The notes under the pieces are model-generated. The model had not been told where the DNA came from. It saw only the letters and a program-made list of their open reading frames with translations, and searched no databases. A DNA stretch of 13,698 bases. It comes from Holosporales bacterium. Its GTDB lineage: Bacteria; Pseudomonadota; Alphaproteobacteria; Paracaedibacterales; UBA11393. Each line of letters starts with the position of its first letter. The first letter of the stretch is position 1. The DNA lies in the NCBI GenBank assembly GCA_003542655.1, contig DPKF01000116.1, positions 13,931 to 27,628 on the forward strand, in the 5' to 3' direction. Positions 1-6,960 of this stretch are shown here, in pieces. The translations under genes were made by a program, and so were the position numbers.

Positions 1-22
1 AAAAAATAATATTCGTTCTTTC

Positions 23-28
23 TATAAT
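23..28 (+). promoter_or_regulatory. Possible -10 hexamer upstream of rpsJ
   Basis: A perfect TATAAT lies 20 bases before the rpsJ start codon. At 16-17 base spacing the -35 element would fall at the window edge, where only A residues are seen, and there is no extended TG motif. Start sites would fall almost on the ribosome binding region, leaving a very short leader. In AT-rich DNA such a hexamer can occur by chance. In most bacteria tuf or a promoter with a leader precedes rpsJ, and that sequence is outside the window. Confidence 0.25.
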
Positions 29-48
29 TTATTAACAGAGTTTGTGTA

Positions 49-357
49 ATGGAAAATCAAGTTATACGTATCAAATTGCAAGCATACGATCATCGTCTTT
101 TGGATTTATCTGTAAGGGATATCGTCAGTACTGCGAAAAGAACAGGTGCCAGCGTTCGTGGCCCTATTCCACTACCAACACGGATCCAACGCTATACCGT
201 GAACCGTTCACCACACATCGATAAGAAGTCACGTGAACAGTTTGAAATGCGTACCCACAAACGATTAATCGACATTGTCGATTGGTTACCGCAAACAGTA
301 GATGCCTTGATGAAATTAGACTTGGCGTCTGGTGTGGACATTGAAATTAAGCTTTAA
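49..357 (+). CDS. rpsJ: 30S ribosomal protein S10
   Basis: Small-subunit head protein, known in many bacteria also as NusE, the NusB partner in transcription antitermination. The 102-residue product matches the usual length (about 103). It carries the family pattern: N-terminal IRIKLQAYDHRLLD, a loop with GPIPLPT near residues 38-44, then the RSPHIDKKSREQFEMRTHKR segment around 54-73 and a C-terminal DLASGVDIEIKL. The ATG at 49 has a weak AGAG ribosome binding site at 37-40, and a GTG at 43 is followed directly by a stop, which fixes the start. It is the first gene of the locus. Its stop codon overlaps the Shine-Dalgarno sequence of rplC, indicating tight coupling. The usual S10 leader, where L4 autoregulation acts in gammaproteobacteria, is not visible here. 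Confidence 0.98.
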   Translation: MENQVIRIKLQAYDHRLLDLSVRDIVSTAKRTGASVRGPIPLPTRIQRYTVNRSPHIDKKSREQFEMRTHKRLIDIVDWLPQTVDALMKLDLASGVDIEIKL

Positions 358-367
358 GGTGCACCAA

Positions 368-1012
368 ATGAGAACTGGACTAGTAGCGGAAAAAATGGGA
401 ATGACTCAGATCTTTTTAGAATCTGGCGTTCAGCTTCCTGTTACCGTTTTAAAAATAAAGGATACCGTTGTCCTTGATCAACGGACTAAAGAAAAAGATG
501 GTTATCTTGCCCTGCAATTGGGTGTGGAAATTGTTAACGCTAAAAAAGTTAATAAACCACAAAAGATGGCTTATGCAAAACTTGAAAAAGAGCCACGCAA
601 AATTATTAAAGAATTTCGCGTTGATGCTGCTAACATGCTTGATGTTGGCACAGAATTGAAAGCCGATCATTTTGCGGTAGATCAATTTGTTGATATTAGT
701 GGCATTACGCAGGGTAAAGGTTTTGCCGGCGTTATGAAACGTCATAATTTTGGTGGTTTGCGTGCAAGTCACGGTGTTTCAGTTTCTCACCGTTCACACG
801 GTTCTATAGGACAGTGTCAAGATCCTGGAAAAGTTTTTAAAAATAAAAAGATGGCTGGACAAATGGGTTCTAAGCGCGTTACAAAAATGAACTTAAAAAT
901 TCATGCGGTAGACGCTGAACGTGGTTTGATTTTCATTCACGGTAGTGTTCCTGGGCATAAAAACGGTGTCGTATACATTCGTGATGCTATCAAGAAGACA
1001 GTGAGGAAATAG
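368..1012 (+). CDS. rplC: 50S ribosomal protein L3
   Basis: Large-subunit protein that initiates assembly and reaches towards the peptidyl transferase centre by a long loop. The product is 214 residues (E. coli 209). N-terminal MRTGLVAEKMGMTQIF is typical of the family. The signature loop is present around residues 122-168 (MKRHNFGG, ASHGVSVSHR, GSIGQCQDPGKVF, KKMAGQMG). Gln151 corresponds to the glutamine methylated by PrmB in E. coli, though the preceding residue is Cys. The reading frame is open from an ATG at 332 inside rpsJ. The ATG at 368 is preferred because the family begins at MRTG and because AAGG at 356-359, overlapping the rpsJ stop, is spaced 8 bases from it. Only 2 bases separate it from rplD. 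Confidence 0.98.
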   Translation: MRTGLVAEKMGMTQIFLESGVQLPVTVLKIKDTVVLDQRTKEKDGYLALQLGVEIVNAKKVNKPQKMAYAKLEKEPRKIIKEFRVDAANMLDVGTELKADHFAVDQFVDISGITQGKGFAGVMKRHNFGGLRASHGVSVSHRSHGSIGQCQDPGKVFKNKKMAGQMGSKRVTKMNLKIHAVDAERGLIFIHGSVPGHKNGVVYIRDAIKKTVRK

Positions 1013-1014
1013 CC

Positions 1015-1644
1015 ATGACAATGAAATGTAATGTTATAAAATTAGATGGCAAAGAAAGTGGTTCGGTTGATTTAAACGGAAGCATTTTTGGCCTAGAAGT
1101 TCGTGATGATATTTTAGCCCGTGTCATTCACTGGCAATTAGCAAAGCGCCGTCAAGGTACGCATGAAACGAAAGAACGTGGCGATGTTGCCTGTTCAACA
1201 CGTAAGATCGTAAAGCAAAAAGGCTCTGGTGGCGCGCGTCACGGTGCTAAAAGTGCGCCTATATTTAGGGGTGGTGGTATTGCTTTTGGTCCACATCAAC
1301 GTTCATATGAATATGCTTTGCCTAAAAAAATTAAGGCTTTGGGTTTGAAAATGGCTTTATCAGCTAAAGTAAAATCGGGTGATTTAATTATTGTTGAAAA
1401 TGCTGACATTAAAGATGCAAAGACTAAAGAAGCTTCTAAACTTCTAAAAGCGCTTGCCCCTAAAAATGCCTGCATTATCGATGCAGTAAAAGCAAATGAA
1501 TCAATGACACTGGCAATTGCTAACTTGCATGGTTATGACATTTTGCCAACAATTGGTGCAAATGTTTATGACATCGTTCGCAAAGAAAAGTTGATCATCA
1601 CAAAAGATGCTTTGAAAACTTTAGAGGAGCGTTTGAATGGCTAA
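1015..1644 (+). CDS. rplD: 50S ribosomal protein L4
   Basis: Large-subunit protein whose extended loop lines the exit tunnel. In gammaproteobacteria it also represses the S10 operon, but no target is visible here. The product is 209 residues (E. coli 201). Family features are W-QLAKRRQGTHETKERG near residues 42-59, the tunnel loop with KQKGSGGARHG near 67-77 and FRGGGIAFGP near 84-93, and a C-terminal Rossmann-like part ending NVYDIV...LIITKDAL. The ATG at 1015 has GAGG (1003-1006) at 8 bases. A second in-frame ATG at 1021 would give MKCNVIKLDG, closer to the usual alphaproteobacterial N-terminus, but its spacing is 14 bases. The gene overlaps rplW by 8 bases. Confidence 0.98.
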   Translation: MTMKCNVIKLDGKESGSVDLNGSIFGLEVRDDILARVIHWQLAKRRQGTHETKERGDVACSTRKIVKQKGSGGARHGAKSAPIFRGGGIAFGPHQRSYEYALPKKIKALGLKMALSAKVKSGDLIIVENADIKDAKTKEASKLLKALAPKNACIIDAVKANESMTLAIANLHGYDILPTIGANVYDIVRKEKLIITKDALKTLEERLNG

Positions 1645-1942
1645 AATAGAAACAAAACTTAAGGACTTCGACGTTATTCGTCGTCCTTTAATAACAGAAA
1701 AATCTCAGCTTCAGTCTGGTGATGCTCAATATTTTTTCGAAGTTTTAATGACGGCGACAAAAGTTGATGTAAAACGCGCTGTAGCTTCTGTTTTTAATGT
1801 AAAAGTTAAATCAGTAAATACGCTGGTACGTAAAGGTAAAAAACGCCGTTTTAAAGGGCGTGAAGGCACTCTATCTGATAGAAAGATTGCTATGGTTGCT
1901 TTAGAAGCCGGTCAAGTTATTGAACTTGGAGTAGGAGTATAA
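1637..1942 (+). CDS. rplW: 50S ribosomal protein L23
   Basis: L23 sits at the tunnel exit and is the docking site for trigger factor and the signal recognition particle. The product is 101 residues, the usual length. It shows the early DVIRRPLITEKSQ motif (residues 13-25), the helix VDVKRAVASVFNVKVKSVNTL and the basic loop VRKGKKRRFKGREG, followed by the C-terminal strand. Glu21 of the TEKS motif is in the position of the trigger-factor-binding glutamate region, although the exact equivalent was not aligned. GAGGAG at 1624-1629, inside rplD, is a strong ribosome binding site 7 bases before the ATG. The start lies within the end of rplD (8-base overlap), so it is likely translationally coupled. 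Confidence 0.98.
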   Translation: MAKIETKLKDFDVIRRPLITEKSQLQSGDAQYFFEVLMTATKVDVKRAVASVFNVKVKSVNTLVRKGKKRRFKGREGTLSDRKIAMVALEAGQVIELGVGV

Positions 1943-1943
1943 T

Positions 1944-2765
1944 ATGTCACTAAAGCGTTATAAACCAACTACCCCAGGCCAACGTCAGCTTGTTAATATT
2001 GACAGATCTGACCTTTGGAAGGGGCGTCCTCATAAACCACTTACGCAAGGTAAACCTAAAAGTGGTGGTCGTAATAATAATGGTCGCATTACTTCTTTCA
2101 ACAAAGGTGGTGGACACAAGAAATTATACCGTACGATTGATTTCAAGCGTAATAAGCTTGATATGTTCGCAACGGTTGAACGTCTTGAGTATGATCCCAA
2201 CAGGTCTGCATTTATTGCCCTTATCAAATATGAAGATGGTGAACATAACTATATTATTGCACCTCAACGTTTGCAGGTTGGTGATAAAGTTCAATCAGCT
2301 CAAAAAGTTGATGTAAAGCCAGGTAATGCAATGCCAATGAAGAATATGCCACTTGGTACAATTATTCATAATGTTGAGTTGAAAATTCAAAAAGGTGGAC
2401 AGCTAGCACGATCTGCTGGTGCATATGTTCAAATCATGGGGCGTGATGCTGGTAATGTTATTTTAAAGTTAACATCTGGTGAGCTGCGTTTTGTGAATGG
2501 CGAATGCTTTGCAACAATTGGTTCAGTCTCTAACCCAGACCACAGTAACAGGTCATATGGTAAGGCTGGTCGTATGCGTTGGCTTGGTAAACGTCCATCT
2601 GTCAGAGGTGTTGCTATGAACCCAATCGATCACCCGCATGGTGGTGGTGAAGGTCGTACTTCTGGTGGTCGTCATCCTGTAACACCTTGGGGTGTTCCAA
2701 CAAAGGGTAAGAAAACACGTAAAAACAAAACGACGGCGAAGATGATCATTCGTCGACGCAAATAA
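1944..2765 (+). CDS. rplB: 50S ribosomal protein L2
   Basis: Highly conserved large-subunit protein beside the peptidyl transferase centre, needed for subunit association and tRNA binding. The product is 273 residues, identical in length to E. coli L2. Landmarks are GRNNNGRITSFNKGGGHKK (about 42-60), an OB-fold region to about residue 125, an SH3-like domain, and the signature MNPIDHPHGGGEGRTSGGRHP at about 225-245. His230 corresponds to the conserved functional His229 of E. coli. The C-terminal tail is rich in Lys and Arg (TAKMIIRRRK). It starts one base after the rplW stop, using TAGGAG at 1932-1937 at the end of rplW. Confidence 0.99.
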   Translation: MSLKRYKPTTPGQRQLVNIDRSDLWKGRPHKPLTQGKPKSGGRNNNGRITSFNKGGGHKKLYRTIDFKRNKLDMFATVERLEYDPNRSAFIALIKYEDGEHNYIIAPQRLQVGDKVQSAQKVDVKPGNAMPMKNMPLGTIIHNVELKIQKGGQLARSAGAYVQIMGRDAGNVILKLTSGELRFVNGECFATIGSVSNPDHSNRSYGKAGRMRWLGKRPSVRGVAMNPIDHPHGGGEGRTSGGRHPVTPWGVPTKGKKTRKNKTTAKMIIRRRK

Positions 2766-2778
2766 CGGAGAGATATAG

Positions 2779-3054
2779 ATGGCAAGATCCGTATGGAAAG
2801 GCCCCTTTTTCGATGCATACCTTTTAAAAAAGGTTGAGGCAGTGAAAGCATCAGGTCGTCGCGACCCAATTAAAACTTGGTCACGTCGTTCCACAATTAT
2901 TCCACCATTCGTTGGTGCAACGTTTGCAGTGCATAATGGTAATAAATTTATTCCTGTTGTCGTGACAGAAAACATGGTTGGTCATAAGTTAGGTGAATTT
3001 GCACCGACGCGTACTTTTCATGGTCACGGCGCAGATAAGAAAGCGAAACGGTAG
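2779..3054 (+). CDS. rpsS: 30S ribosomal protein S19
   Basis: Small-subunit head protein that complexes with S13 and contacts A-site tRNA and intersubunit bridges. The product is 91 residues (E. coli 92). It has the standard N-terminal MARSVWKGPFFD, the motif TWSRRSTIIPPFVG (about 33-46), HNGNKF.PV.VTENMVGHKLGEFAPTRTF (about 52-80) and a basic C-terminus HGHGADKKAKR. GGAG at 2767-2770 lies 8 bases before the ATG, and 13 bases separate it from rplB. No anomaly is seen. Confidence 0.98.
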   Translation: MARSVWKGPFFDAYLLKKVEAVKASGRRDPIKTWSRRSTIIPPFVGATFAVHNGNKFIPVVVTENMVGHKLGEFAPTRTFHGHGADKKAKR

Positions 3055-3060
3055 GTTTAT

Positions 3061-3411
3061 ATGTCAGATAAAAGCGTAAAAGCCGTCAATAAAATGATTC
3101 GTGTTAGCCCACAAAAGATTAATTTGGTGGCTAAAAAAATTCGTGGAATGAAGGTTGATAAAGCGTTAACCTTTTTGAAATTTTCAACAAAGCGCATTTC
3201 AACAGATGTTTATAGTACAGTTTACTCTGCTATGTCTAATGCTGAAAACGATCACTTTATGGATATTGATCAGCTTTATATTAAAGAAGCGTATGTCGGT
3301 CAAGGTTTGAAAATGCGTCGTTTTCGCCCACGTGCAAAGGGTCGCGGTGCGCCAATTGCAAAATATTTTAGTCATTTAACTGTTGTTCTTGCAGAAAGAG
3401 AAGAGGTCTAG
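3061..3411 (+). CDS. rplV: 50S ribosomal protein L22
   Basis: L22 binds all domains of 23S rRNA early in assembly, and its long hairpin lines the exit tunnel near the macrolide and SecM-type arrest region. The product is 116 residues (E. coli 110). It shows RVSPQKINLVAKKIRGMKVDKAL (about 15-37), NAENDH..D...LYIKEAYVGQG (about 61-81) and the hairpin LKMRRFRPRAKGRGAPIAKYFSHLTVVL (about 82-109). The ribosome binding site is weak: TAGG at 3052-3055 overlaps the rpsS stop, 5 bases before the ATG. Translation therefore probably depends on coupling with rpsS. Confidence 0.98.
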   Translation: MSDKSVKAVNKMIRVSPQKINLVAKKIRGMKVDKALTFLKFSTKRISTDVYSTVYSAMSNAENDHFMDIDQLYIKEAYVGQGLKMRRFRPRAKGRGAPIAKYFSHLTVVLAEREEV

Positions 3412-3413
3412 TT

Positions 3414-4088
3414 ATGGGTCAAAAAGTAAATCCTATTGGCTTTCGTCTTGGTTTTAATAAGACTTGGGATTCACGTTGGATTGCCGACAAGAATTATGCC
3501 ACTTACCTTCATCAAGATATTGCGATTCGTTCCTTTATTATGAAAACGTTGGTATCTGCTGGAATTTCTAAAGTTGTCGTTGAGCGTCCCGCAAAAAAAG
3601 CGTGTGTTAGTATTTATACAGCAAGACCAGGTGTTTTGATTGGCAAAAAAGGTGCTGATATTGAAATGCTTAAGAAAAAGCTTGCACTGATTACGAAAAC
3701 GGATGTTTCTATAAACATAGTTGAAATTAAAAAGCCTGAACTTGATTCAAAGATTGTTGCTGATGGTATTGCTAGCCAATTAGAGCGTCGTATTTCTTTT
3801 CGTCGTGCAATGAAACGTGCAATGGATACAGCAATACGTATGGGTGCTGTTGGTATTCGTGTGAATATTTCTGGCCGTTTAGGTGGTGCAGAAATTGCAC
3901 GTATGGAATGGAATCGTCAAGGTCGTGTTCCTTTGCATACATTACGTTCTGATATTGACTATGCACACGGTTCTGCATTTACCACATATGGTGTTGTTGG
4001 CGTCAAAGTGTGGATCTATAAGGGCGAAATTAAAGAGCAAGATCCAATGGCACAGGATAAAAAATCTGATTACGTTGTTAAGCGTTAA
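3414..4088 (+). CDS. rpsC: 30S ribosomal protein S3
   Basis: Small-subunit protein at the mRNA entry tunnel, implicated with S4 and S5 in mRNA unwinding. The product is 224 residues (E. coli 233). N-terminal MGQKVNPIGFRLGFNKTWDSRW is typical. A type II KH domain covers about residues 39-107, with the GxxG loop as GKKG at 77-80. The C-terminal domain has QLERRISFRRAMKRAM, GVRVNISGRLGGAEIAR-like sequence, and R-DIDYAHGSAFTTYGVVGVKVWIYKGE. The tail is short and basic and lacks the longer E. coli tail. It starts 2 bases after rplV, with AGAGG at 3402-3406. Confidence 0.99.
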   Translation: MGQKVNPIGFRLGFNKTWDSRWIADKNYATYLHQDIAIRSFIMKTLVSAGISKVVVERPAKKACVSIYTARPGVLIGKKGADIEMLKKKLALITKTDVSINIVEIKKPELDSKIVADGIASQLERRISFRRAMKRAMDTAIRMGAVGIRVNISGRLGGAEIARMEWNRQGRVPLHTLRSDIDYAHGSAFTTYGVVGVKVWIYKGEIKEQDPMAQDKKSDYVVKR

Positions 4089-4111
4089 GGTCGCAAAGAG
4101 AGTAAATCAAA

Positions 4112-4522
4112 ATGTTACAACCAAAGAAAACAAAATATAGAAAAGCCTTTAAAGGCCGTATTAGTGGAAATGCAAAGTCTGGTACTGAAGTTTCCTTCGG
4201 CGCTTTTGGCTTAAAAGCTTTAGAGCCTGCGCGTATTACAGCGCGTCAGATTGAATCTGCTCGTCGTGCTATGACACGTCACATTAAGCGTGCTGGTCGT
4301 GTGTGGATTCGTATATTTCCTGACGTGCCTGTATCAAAGAAACCTGCCGAAGTTCGTATGGGTAAGGGTAAAGGTTCTGTAGAATTTTGGGCTGCACGTG
4401 TAAAGCCTGGAAGAATCATGTTTGAATTAGAAGGTGTTTCACCGGAACTAGCAGAAAAAGCGTTTCAGCTTGCCTCTGCAAAGCTTCCTATTAAAACACG
4501 TTTTGTTCAACGGTTGACGTAA
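4112..4522 (+). CDS. rplP: 50S ribosomal protein L16
   Basis: Large-subunit protein near the A-site tRNA elbow and the central protuberance, needed late in assembly. The product is 136 residues, the standard length. It begins MLQPKKTKYRKAFKGR and carries FGAFGLKALEPARITARQIESARRA (about 29-53) and EVRMGKGKGSVEFWAARVKPGRIMFE (about 80-105). Arg82 is in the position of the arginine hydroxylated by the RoxA/YcfD oxygenase in E. coli; whether it is modified here is unknown. The spacer after rpsC is 23 bases, with AGAGAG at 4097-4102 as ribosome binding site. Confidence 0.98.
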   Translation: MLQPKKTKYRKAFKGRISGNAKSGTEVSFGAFGLKALEPARITARQIESARRAMTRHIKRAGRVWIRIFPDVPVSKKPAEVRMGKGKGSVEFWAARVKPGRIMFELEGVSPELAEKAFQLASAKLPIKTRFVQRLT

Positions 4523-4546
4523 AGTTATAAGGTTAAGAGTAAAAAA

Positions 4547-4732
4547 ATGAAATTTTCTGAGTTAGAACAAAAAACTTTGTCTGAATTGTACGATTTATAT
4601 AGCAATTTGAAGAAAGAACAACTAAATTTAAGATTAATGGCTGAGACTAAAGATACTTCTCGCGTGCGTAAAATTCGTCGTGACGTTGCTCGTATTGAAA
4701 CTTGCCTCAATAAATTAAAAAAAAAGGCTTAG
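4547..4732 (+). CDS. rpmC: 50S ribosomal protein L29
   Basis: Small helical-hairpin protein next to L23 at the tunnel exit. The product is 61 residues (E. coli 63). It has the family pattern: an N-terminal helix MKFSELEQKTLSELYDLY, a middle EQLNLRLMAETKDTSRVRKIRRDVARIET, then a Lys-rich C-terminus. The last codons lie in a run of nine A residues (4717-4725), giving an in-frame A AAA AAG heptamer just before the stop. Slippage there would add only about five residues. AGAG at 4536-4539 is a modest ribosome binding site. A 24-base spacer separates it from rplP. Confidence 0.96.
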   Translation: MKFSELEQKTLSELYDLYSNLKKEQLNLRLMAETKDTSRVRKIRRDVARIETCLNKLKKKA

Positions 4733-4754
4733 GCCGTAATTAGGAGTAGATGAA

Positions 4755-4997
4755 ATGCCACGTCGCGTTTTGCAGGGTCTCGTCGTTAGCGATAAGGCCG
4801 ATAAAACAATTACCGTTAAGGTAGAAACAACCATGATGCACCCATTGTATAAAAAATACATAAGGCGTCATAAAAAGTATGCAGCTCATGACCCAAAAAA
4901 CGAGTATAAAATAGGTCAAAAAGTTAGTATAATAGAGTGTGCACCCATATCAAAGACAAAGACATGGACTGTAGTAGATAACCAAGCAAACGGTTGA
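4755..4997 (+). CDS. rpsQ: 30S ribosomal protein S17
   Basis: Primary 16S rRNA-binding protein of the small-subunit body, with an OB fold. The product is 80 residues (E. coli 84). Seen in order: MPRRVLQGLVVSDKADKTITV (residues 1-21), the conserved HPLYKKYIRRHKKYAAHDP (about 29-47), then IGQKVSIIECAPISKTKTWTVV. AGGAG at 4742-4746 lies 8 bases upstream of the chosen ATG. An ATG at 4750 is in another frame and is followed by no matching protein. It closes the S10 block and is 11 bases from rplN, so the S10 and spc blocks are not separated by any visible terminator. Confidence 0.98.
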   Translation: MPRRVLQGLVVSDKADKTITVKVETTMMHPLYKKYIRRHKKYAAHDPKNEYKIGQKVSIIECAPISKTKTWTVVDNQANG

Positions 4998-5008
4998 GAG
5001 AGATATAA

Positions 5009-5377
5009 ATGATTCAGGTTGAAACAAGGCTGAGTGTAGCCGACAACTCTGGCGCAAAAGAAGTTCTTTGCATTAAAGTTTTAGGTGGCTCAAAGCGTAG
5101 GTACGCATCAGTTGGTGATGTTATCGTCGTTTCCATAAAGGAAGCAGCGCCTAGAAGTAAAGTTAAAAAGGGTGAAGTACAGCGCGCTGTTGTTGTCAGA
5201 ACGAGACAAGCTCTAAACAGGGCAGATGGAAGTCGTATACAATTCGACAGAAATGCAGCTGTTTTGGTTGACAAAAAAGGTGAACCAATTGGGACGCGTA
5301 TATTCGGTCCAGTAACCCGCGAACTGCGTGGTGCCGGTTATATGAAAATTATTTCATTAGCACCAGAGGTACTATAA
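5009..5377 (+). CDS. rplN: 50S ribosomal protein L14
   Basis: Large-subunit interface protein contacting L19 and 16S rRNA helix 14; also the known docking site of the silencing factor RsfS in other bacteria. The product is 122 residues (E. coli 123). It has MIQVETRLSVADNSGAKEV.CIKVLGG at the N-terminus, VGDVIVVSIKEAAPRSKVKKG in the middle, and the signature RADGSRIQFDRNAAVLVDKKGEPIGTRIFGPV (about 71-102) before the C-terminal helix with ELR...YMKIISLAPEVL. GAGAGAG precedes the start. Its stop TAA shares one base with the ATG of rplX (TAATG). Confidence 0.99.
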   Translation: MIQVETRLSVADNSGAKEVLCIKVLGGSKRRYASVGDVIVVSIKEAAPRSKVKKGEVQRAVVVRTRQALNRADGSRIQFDRNAAVLVDKKGEPIGTRIFGPVTRELRGAGYMKIISLAPEVL

Positions 5378-5691
5378 TGACACAGGTTAAATTTAAAATT
5401 AAAAAGGGTGATACTGTTGTTGTCACAACAGGTAAGTACAAGGGCGTAATAGGTGAAGTAACTAAAATGTTACTTGATGATGGTAAAGTGATTGTTGCTG
5501 GTGTGAATGAGTTTACGCGTAACGCAAAACCATCACAGACAAATCCAGATGGTCCCTATAAAGTACAAAAACCAATTCAAATTTCTAACGTTGCATTAGT
5601 TGACGCTCACGGTAAAGCTTCTAAAGTGGGTTACCGTATGGAAGATGGTAAAAAAGTACGTTACTTTAAAAAATCTGGCGAGAAGGTGTAA
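5377..5691 (+). CDS. rplX: 50S ribosomal protein L24
   Basis: Assembly-initiating large-subunit protein near the tunnel exit. The product is 104 residues, equal to E. coli. A KOW motif spans about residues 7-33 (KKGDTVVVTTGKYKGVIGEV). It is followed by VIVAGVNEFTRNAKPSQ (about 39-55), the usual KPIQISNVALVD and the C-terminal GYRMEDGKKVRYFKKSGE. The start codon overlaps the rplN stop in a TAATG arrangement, which implies termination-reinitiation coupling. The AGAAGG used by rplE lies in its last codons. Confidence 0.98.
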   Translation: MTQVKFKIKKGDTVVVTTGKYKGVIGEVTKMLLDDGKVIVAGVNEFTRNAKPSQTNPDGPYKVQKPIQISNVALVDAHGKASKVGYRMEDGKKVRYFKKSGEKV

Positions 5692-5697
5692 TCGACT

Positions 5698-6237
5698 ATG
5701 GCAAATTTGAAAAGTATATATAATACAACAGTTAAAAAAGAGTTGATGAACACTCTTGGCTATAAAAACGAAATGCAAGTTCCTAAGCTTACTAAAGTTG
5801 TTCTTAACATGTGTGTTAAAGAAGCAGTAAATGATAGTAAAAAAATAGACGTAGCGGTGTCAGAACTGACATCCATTGCAGGGCAAAAGCCAATTATCAC
5901 AAAAGCAAGAACATCGATTGCTGGATTTAAGCTAAGAGAAGGCATGAAACTTGGTACAAAAGTTACTCTACGTGGAGAACGTATGTACGAATTTCTAGAT
6001 AGGTTGATTCATATCGCTATGCCACGTATTCGTGACTTTCACGGTATTTCAAAGAAAAGTTTCGATGGAAACGGCAATTATACATTTGGTATTAAGGAAC
6101 AAATTATTTTTCCTGAAGTCAACTATGATAAGGTCGATAAAATTAGGGGTATGGACATTACTGTTTGTACGACTGCAACTGATGATAAAGCAGGCTATGA
6201 ATTGCTAAAGTCATTAAGTTTCCCTTTTAAAAATTAG
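5698..6237 (+). CDS. rplE: 50S ribosomal protein L5
   Basis: Central protuberance protein of the 5S RNP (with L18), contacting P-site tRNA and S13. The product is 179 residues, the standard length. Landmarks: KVVLNMCVKEAV near 33-44, the conserved GQKPIITKARTSIAGFKLREGMKLGTKVTLRGERMYEFLDRL (about 62-103), and the C-terminal GNYTFGIKEQIIFPEV (about 126-141) and GMDITV. The AGAAGG at 5681-5686 lies inside rplX. In E. coli the S8 repressor binds mRNA at this junction. Only 6 bases separate the genes here, and I could not confirm an S8-binding helix by eye. Confidence 0.98.
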   Translation: MANLKSIYNTTVKKELMNTLGYKNEMQVPKLTKVVLNMCVKEAVNDSKKIDVAVSELTSIAGQKPIITKARTSIAGFKLREGMKLGTKVTLRGERMYEFLDRLIHIAMPRIRDFHGISKKSFDGNGNYTFGIKEQIIFPEVNYDKVDKIRGMDITVCTTATDDKAGYELLKSLSFPFKN

Positions 6238-6245
6238 AGGATATT

Positions 6246-6551
6246 ATGGCTAAACAAAGTTCTATCAATCATAACAAACGTCGTCGTAAAATGTCTGAAG
6301 GTAAGGCAGAAACACGTGATGCTTTGAAGAAGATTATTATGAATAAAGAGCTGGATTTCGAAGAAAGAATGAAAGCAACAATTAGGTTATCTGAAATGCC
6401 ACGTAACTCTGCAAGGATTCGTGTTCGTAACCGTTGTGAAATCACTGGTCGTCCTCGTGGTTTTTATCGTAAATTTAAAATGTCTCGTATTGCACTTCGT
6501 GAGATGGGTGGTATGGGATTGATTCCCGGCGTAATAAAGGCGAGTTGGTAA
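6246..6551 (+). CDS. rpsN: 30S ribosomal protein S14 (zinc-free long form)
   Basis: Small-subunit head protein neighbouring S3, S10 and S19. The product is 101 residues, the long C-minus form. It lacks the CxxC pairs of the short zinc-binding S14 and has a single Cys (in the RNRCEITGRPRGFYRKF segment, about 63-79). N-terminal MAKQSSINHNKRRRKM and C-terminal LREMGGMGLIPGVIKASW match proteobacterial S14. AGAGG at 6236-6240 overlaps the rplE stop. Its place between L5 and S8 is the standard spc position. No second S14 copy is seen in the window. Confidence 0.98.
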   Translation: MAKQSSINHNKRRRKMSEGKAETRDALKKIIMNKELDFEERMKATIRLSEMPRNSARIRVRNRCEITGRPRGFYRKFKMSRIALREMGGMGLIPGVIKASW

Positions 6552-6552
6552 A

Positions 6553-6951
6553 ATGACAATGACAGATCCAATTGCTGATTTCTTAACAAGAATAAGAAAC
6601 GGTCAGCAAGCAAATATGAAAATAGTAAAATCACCTTATTCAAATATGAGAAAGGGTGTCGCCGACGTATTATGTGATGAAGGTTATATTCGTAATGTTT
6701 CAGTTGGAATAGACGAAAGAGGCTTTAAGGAATTAAGTGTAGAGCTAAAGTATGTTGATGATCGTGCTGTGATTGAAAGAATCAAGCGCGTTTCTACTCC
6801 AGGACGTCGCGTATATTCAGAAATTGCTGAACTCGCTCCCGTATCTAATGGTTTAGGTATGAGTATTTTATCCACAAGTAAGGGCATTATGTCAGACCAT
6901 AAAGCACGTGTAGAGCGTGTTGGCGGTGAAGTCCTTTGTCAAGTATTTTAG
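6553..6951 (+). CDS. rpsH: 30S ribosomal protein S8
   Basis: Primary 16S rRNA-binding protein of the platform and, in E. coli, the translational repressor of the spc operon. The product is 132 residues (E. coli 130). It has DPIADFLTRIRNGQQAN (about 5-21), the SPYSNMRKGVADVLCDEGYI segment, and the C-terminal LGMSILSTSKGIMSDHKAR (about 101-119), the RNA-binding STSKG loop, then GGEVLC. Two in-frame ATGs, at 6553 and 6559, are possible. The first is chosen for its spacing to AAGG at 6537-6540, but the difference is only two residues. It begins one base after rpsN. Confidence 0.98.
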   Translation: MTMTDPIADFLTRIRNGQQANMKIVKSPYSNMRKGVADVLCDEGYIRNVSVGIDERGFKELSVELKYVDDRAVIERIKRVSTPGRRVYSEIAELAPVSNGLGMSILSTSKGIMSDHKARVERVGGEVLCQVF

Positions 6952-6960
6952 GAGCTTTGA

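Noticed and set aside
449..772. Minus-strand frame of 107 codons within rplC
   Set aside because: It is antisense to a well-recognised L3 gene, hydrophobic and low in complexity, and has no ribosome binding site; a shadow frame.
2553..2975. Minus-strand frame of 140 codons across the rplB/rpsS junction
   Set aside because: It runs antisense to L2 and S19, which are both certain. The length comes from the codon bias of the coding strand.
5014..5274. Minus-strand frame antisense to rplN
   Set aside because: A shadow of L14, with no independent signal for a gene.
5660..5720. S8 repressor-binding site at the rplX-rplE junction, as in E. coli
   Set aside because: Only six bases separate the genes, and no helix resembling the 16S S8 site could be confirmed by eye. 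Covariance search would be needed.
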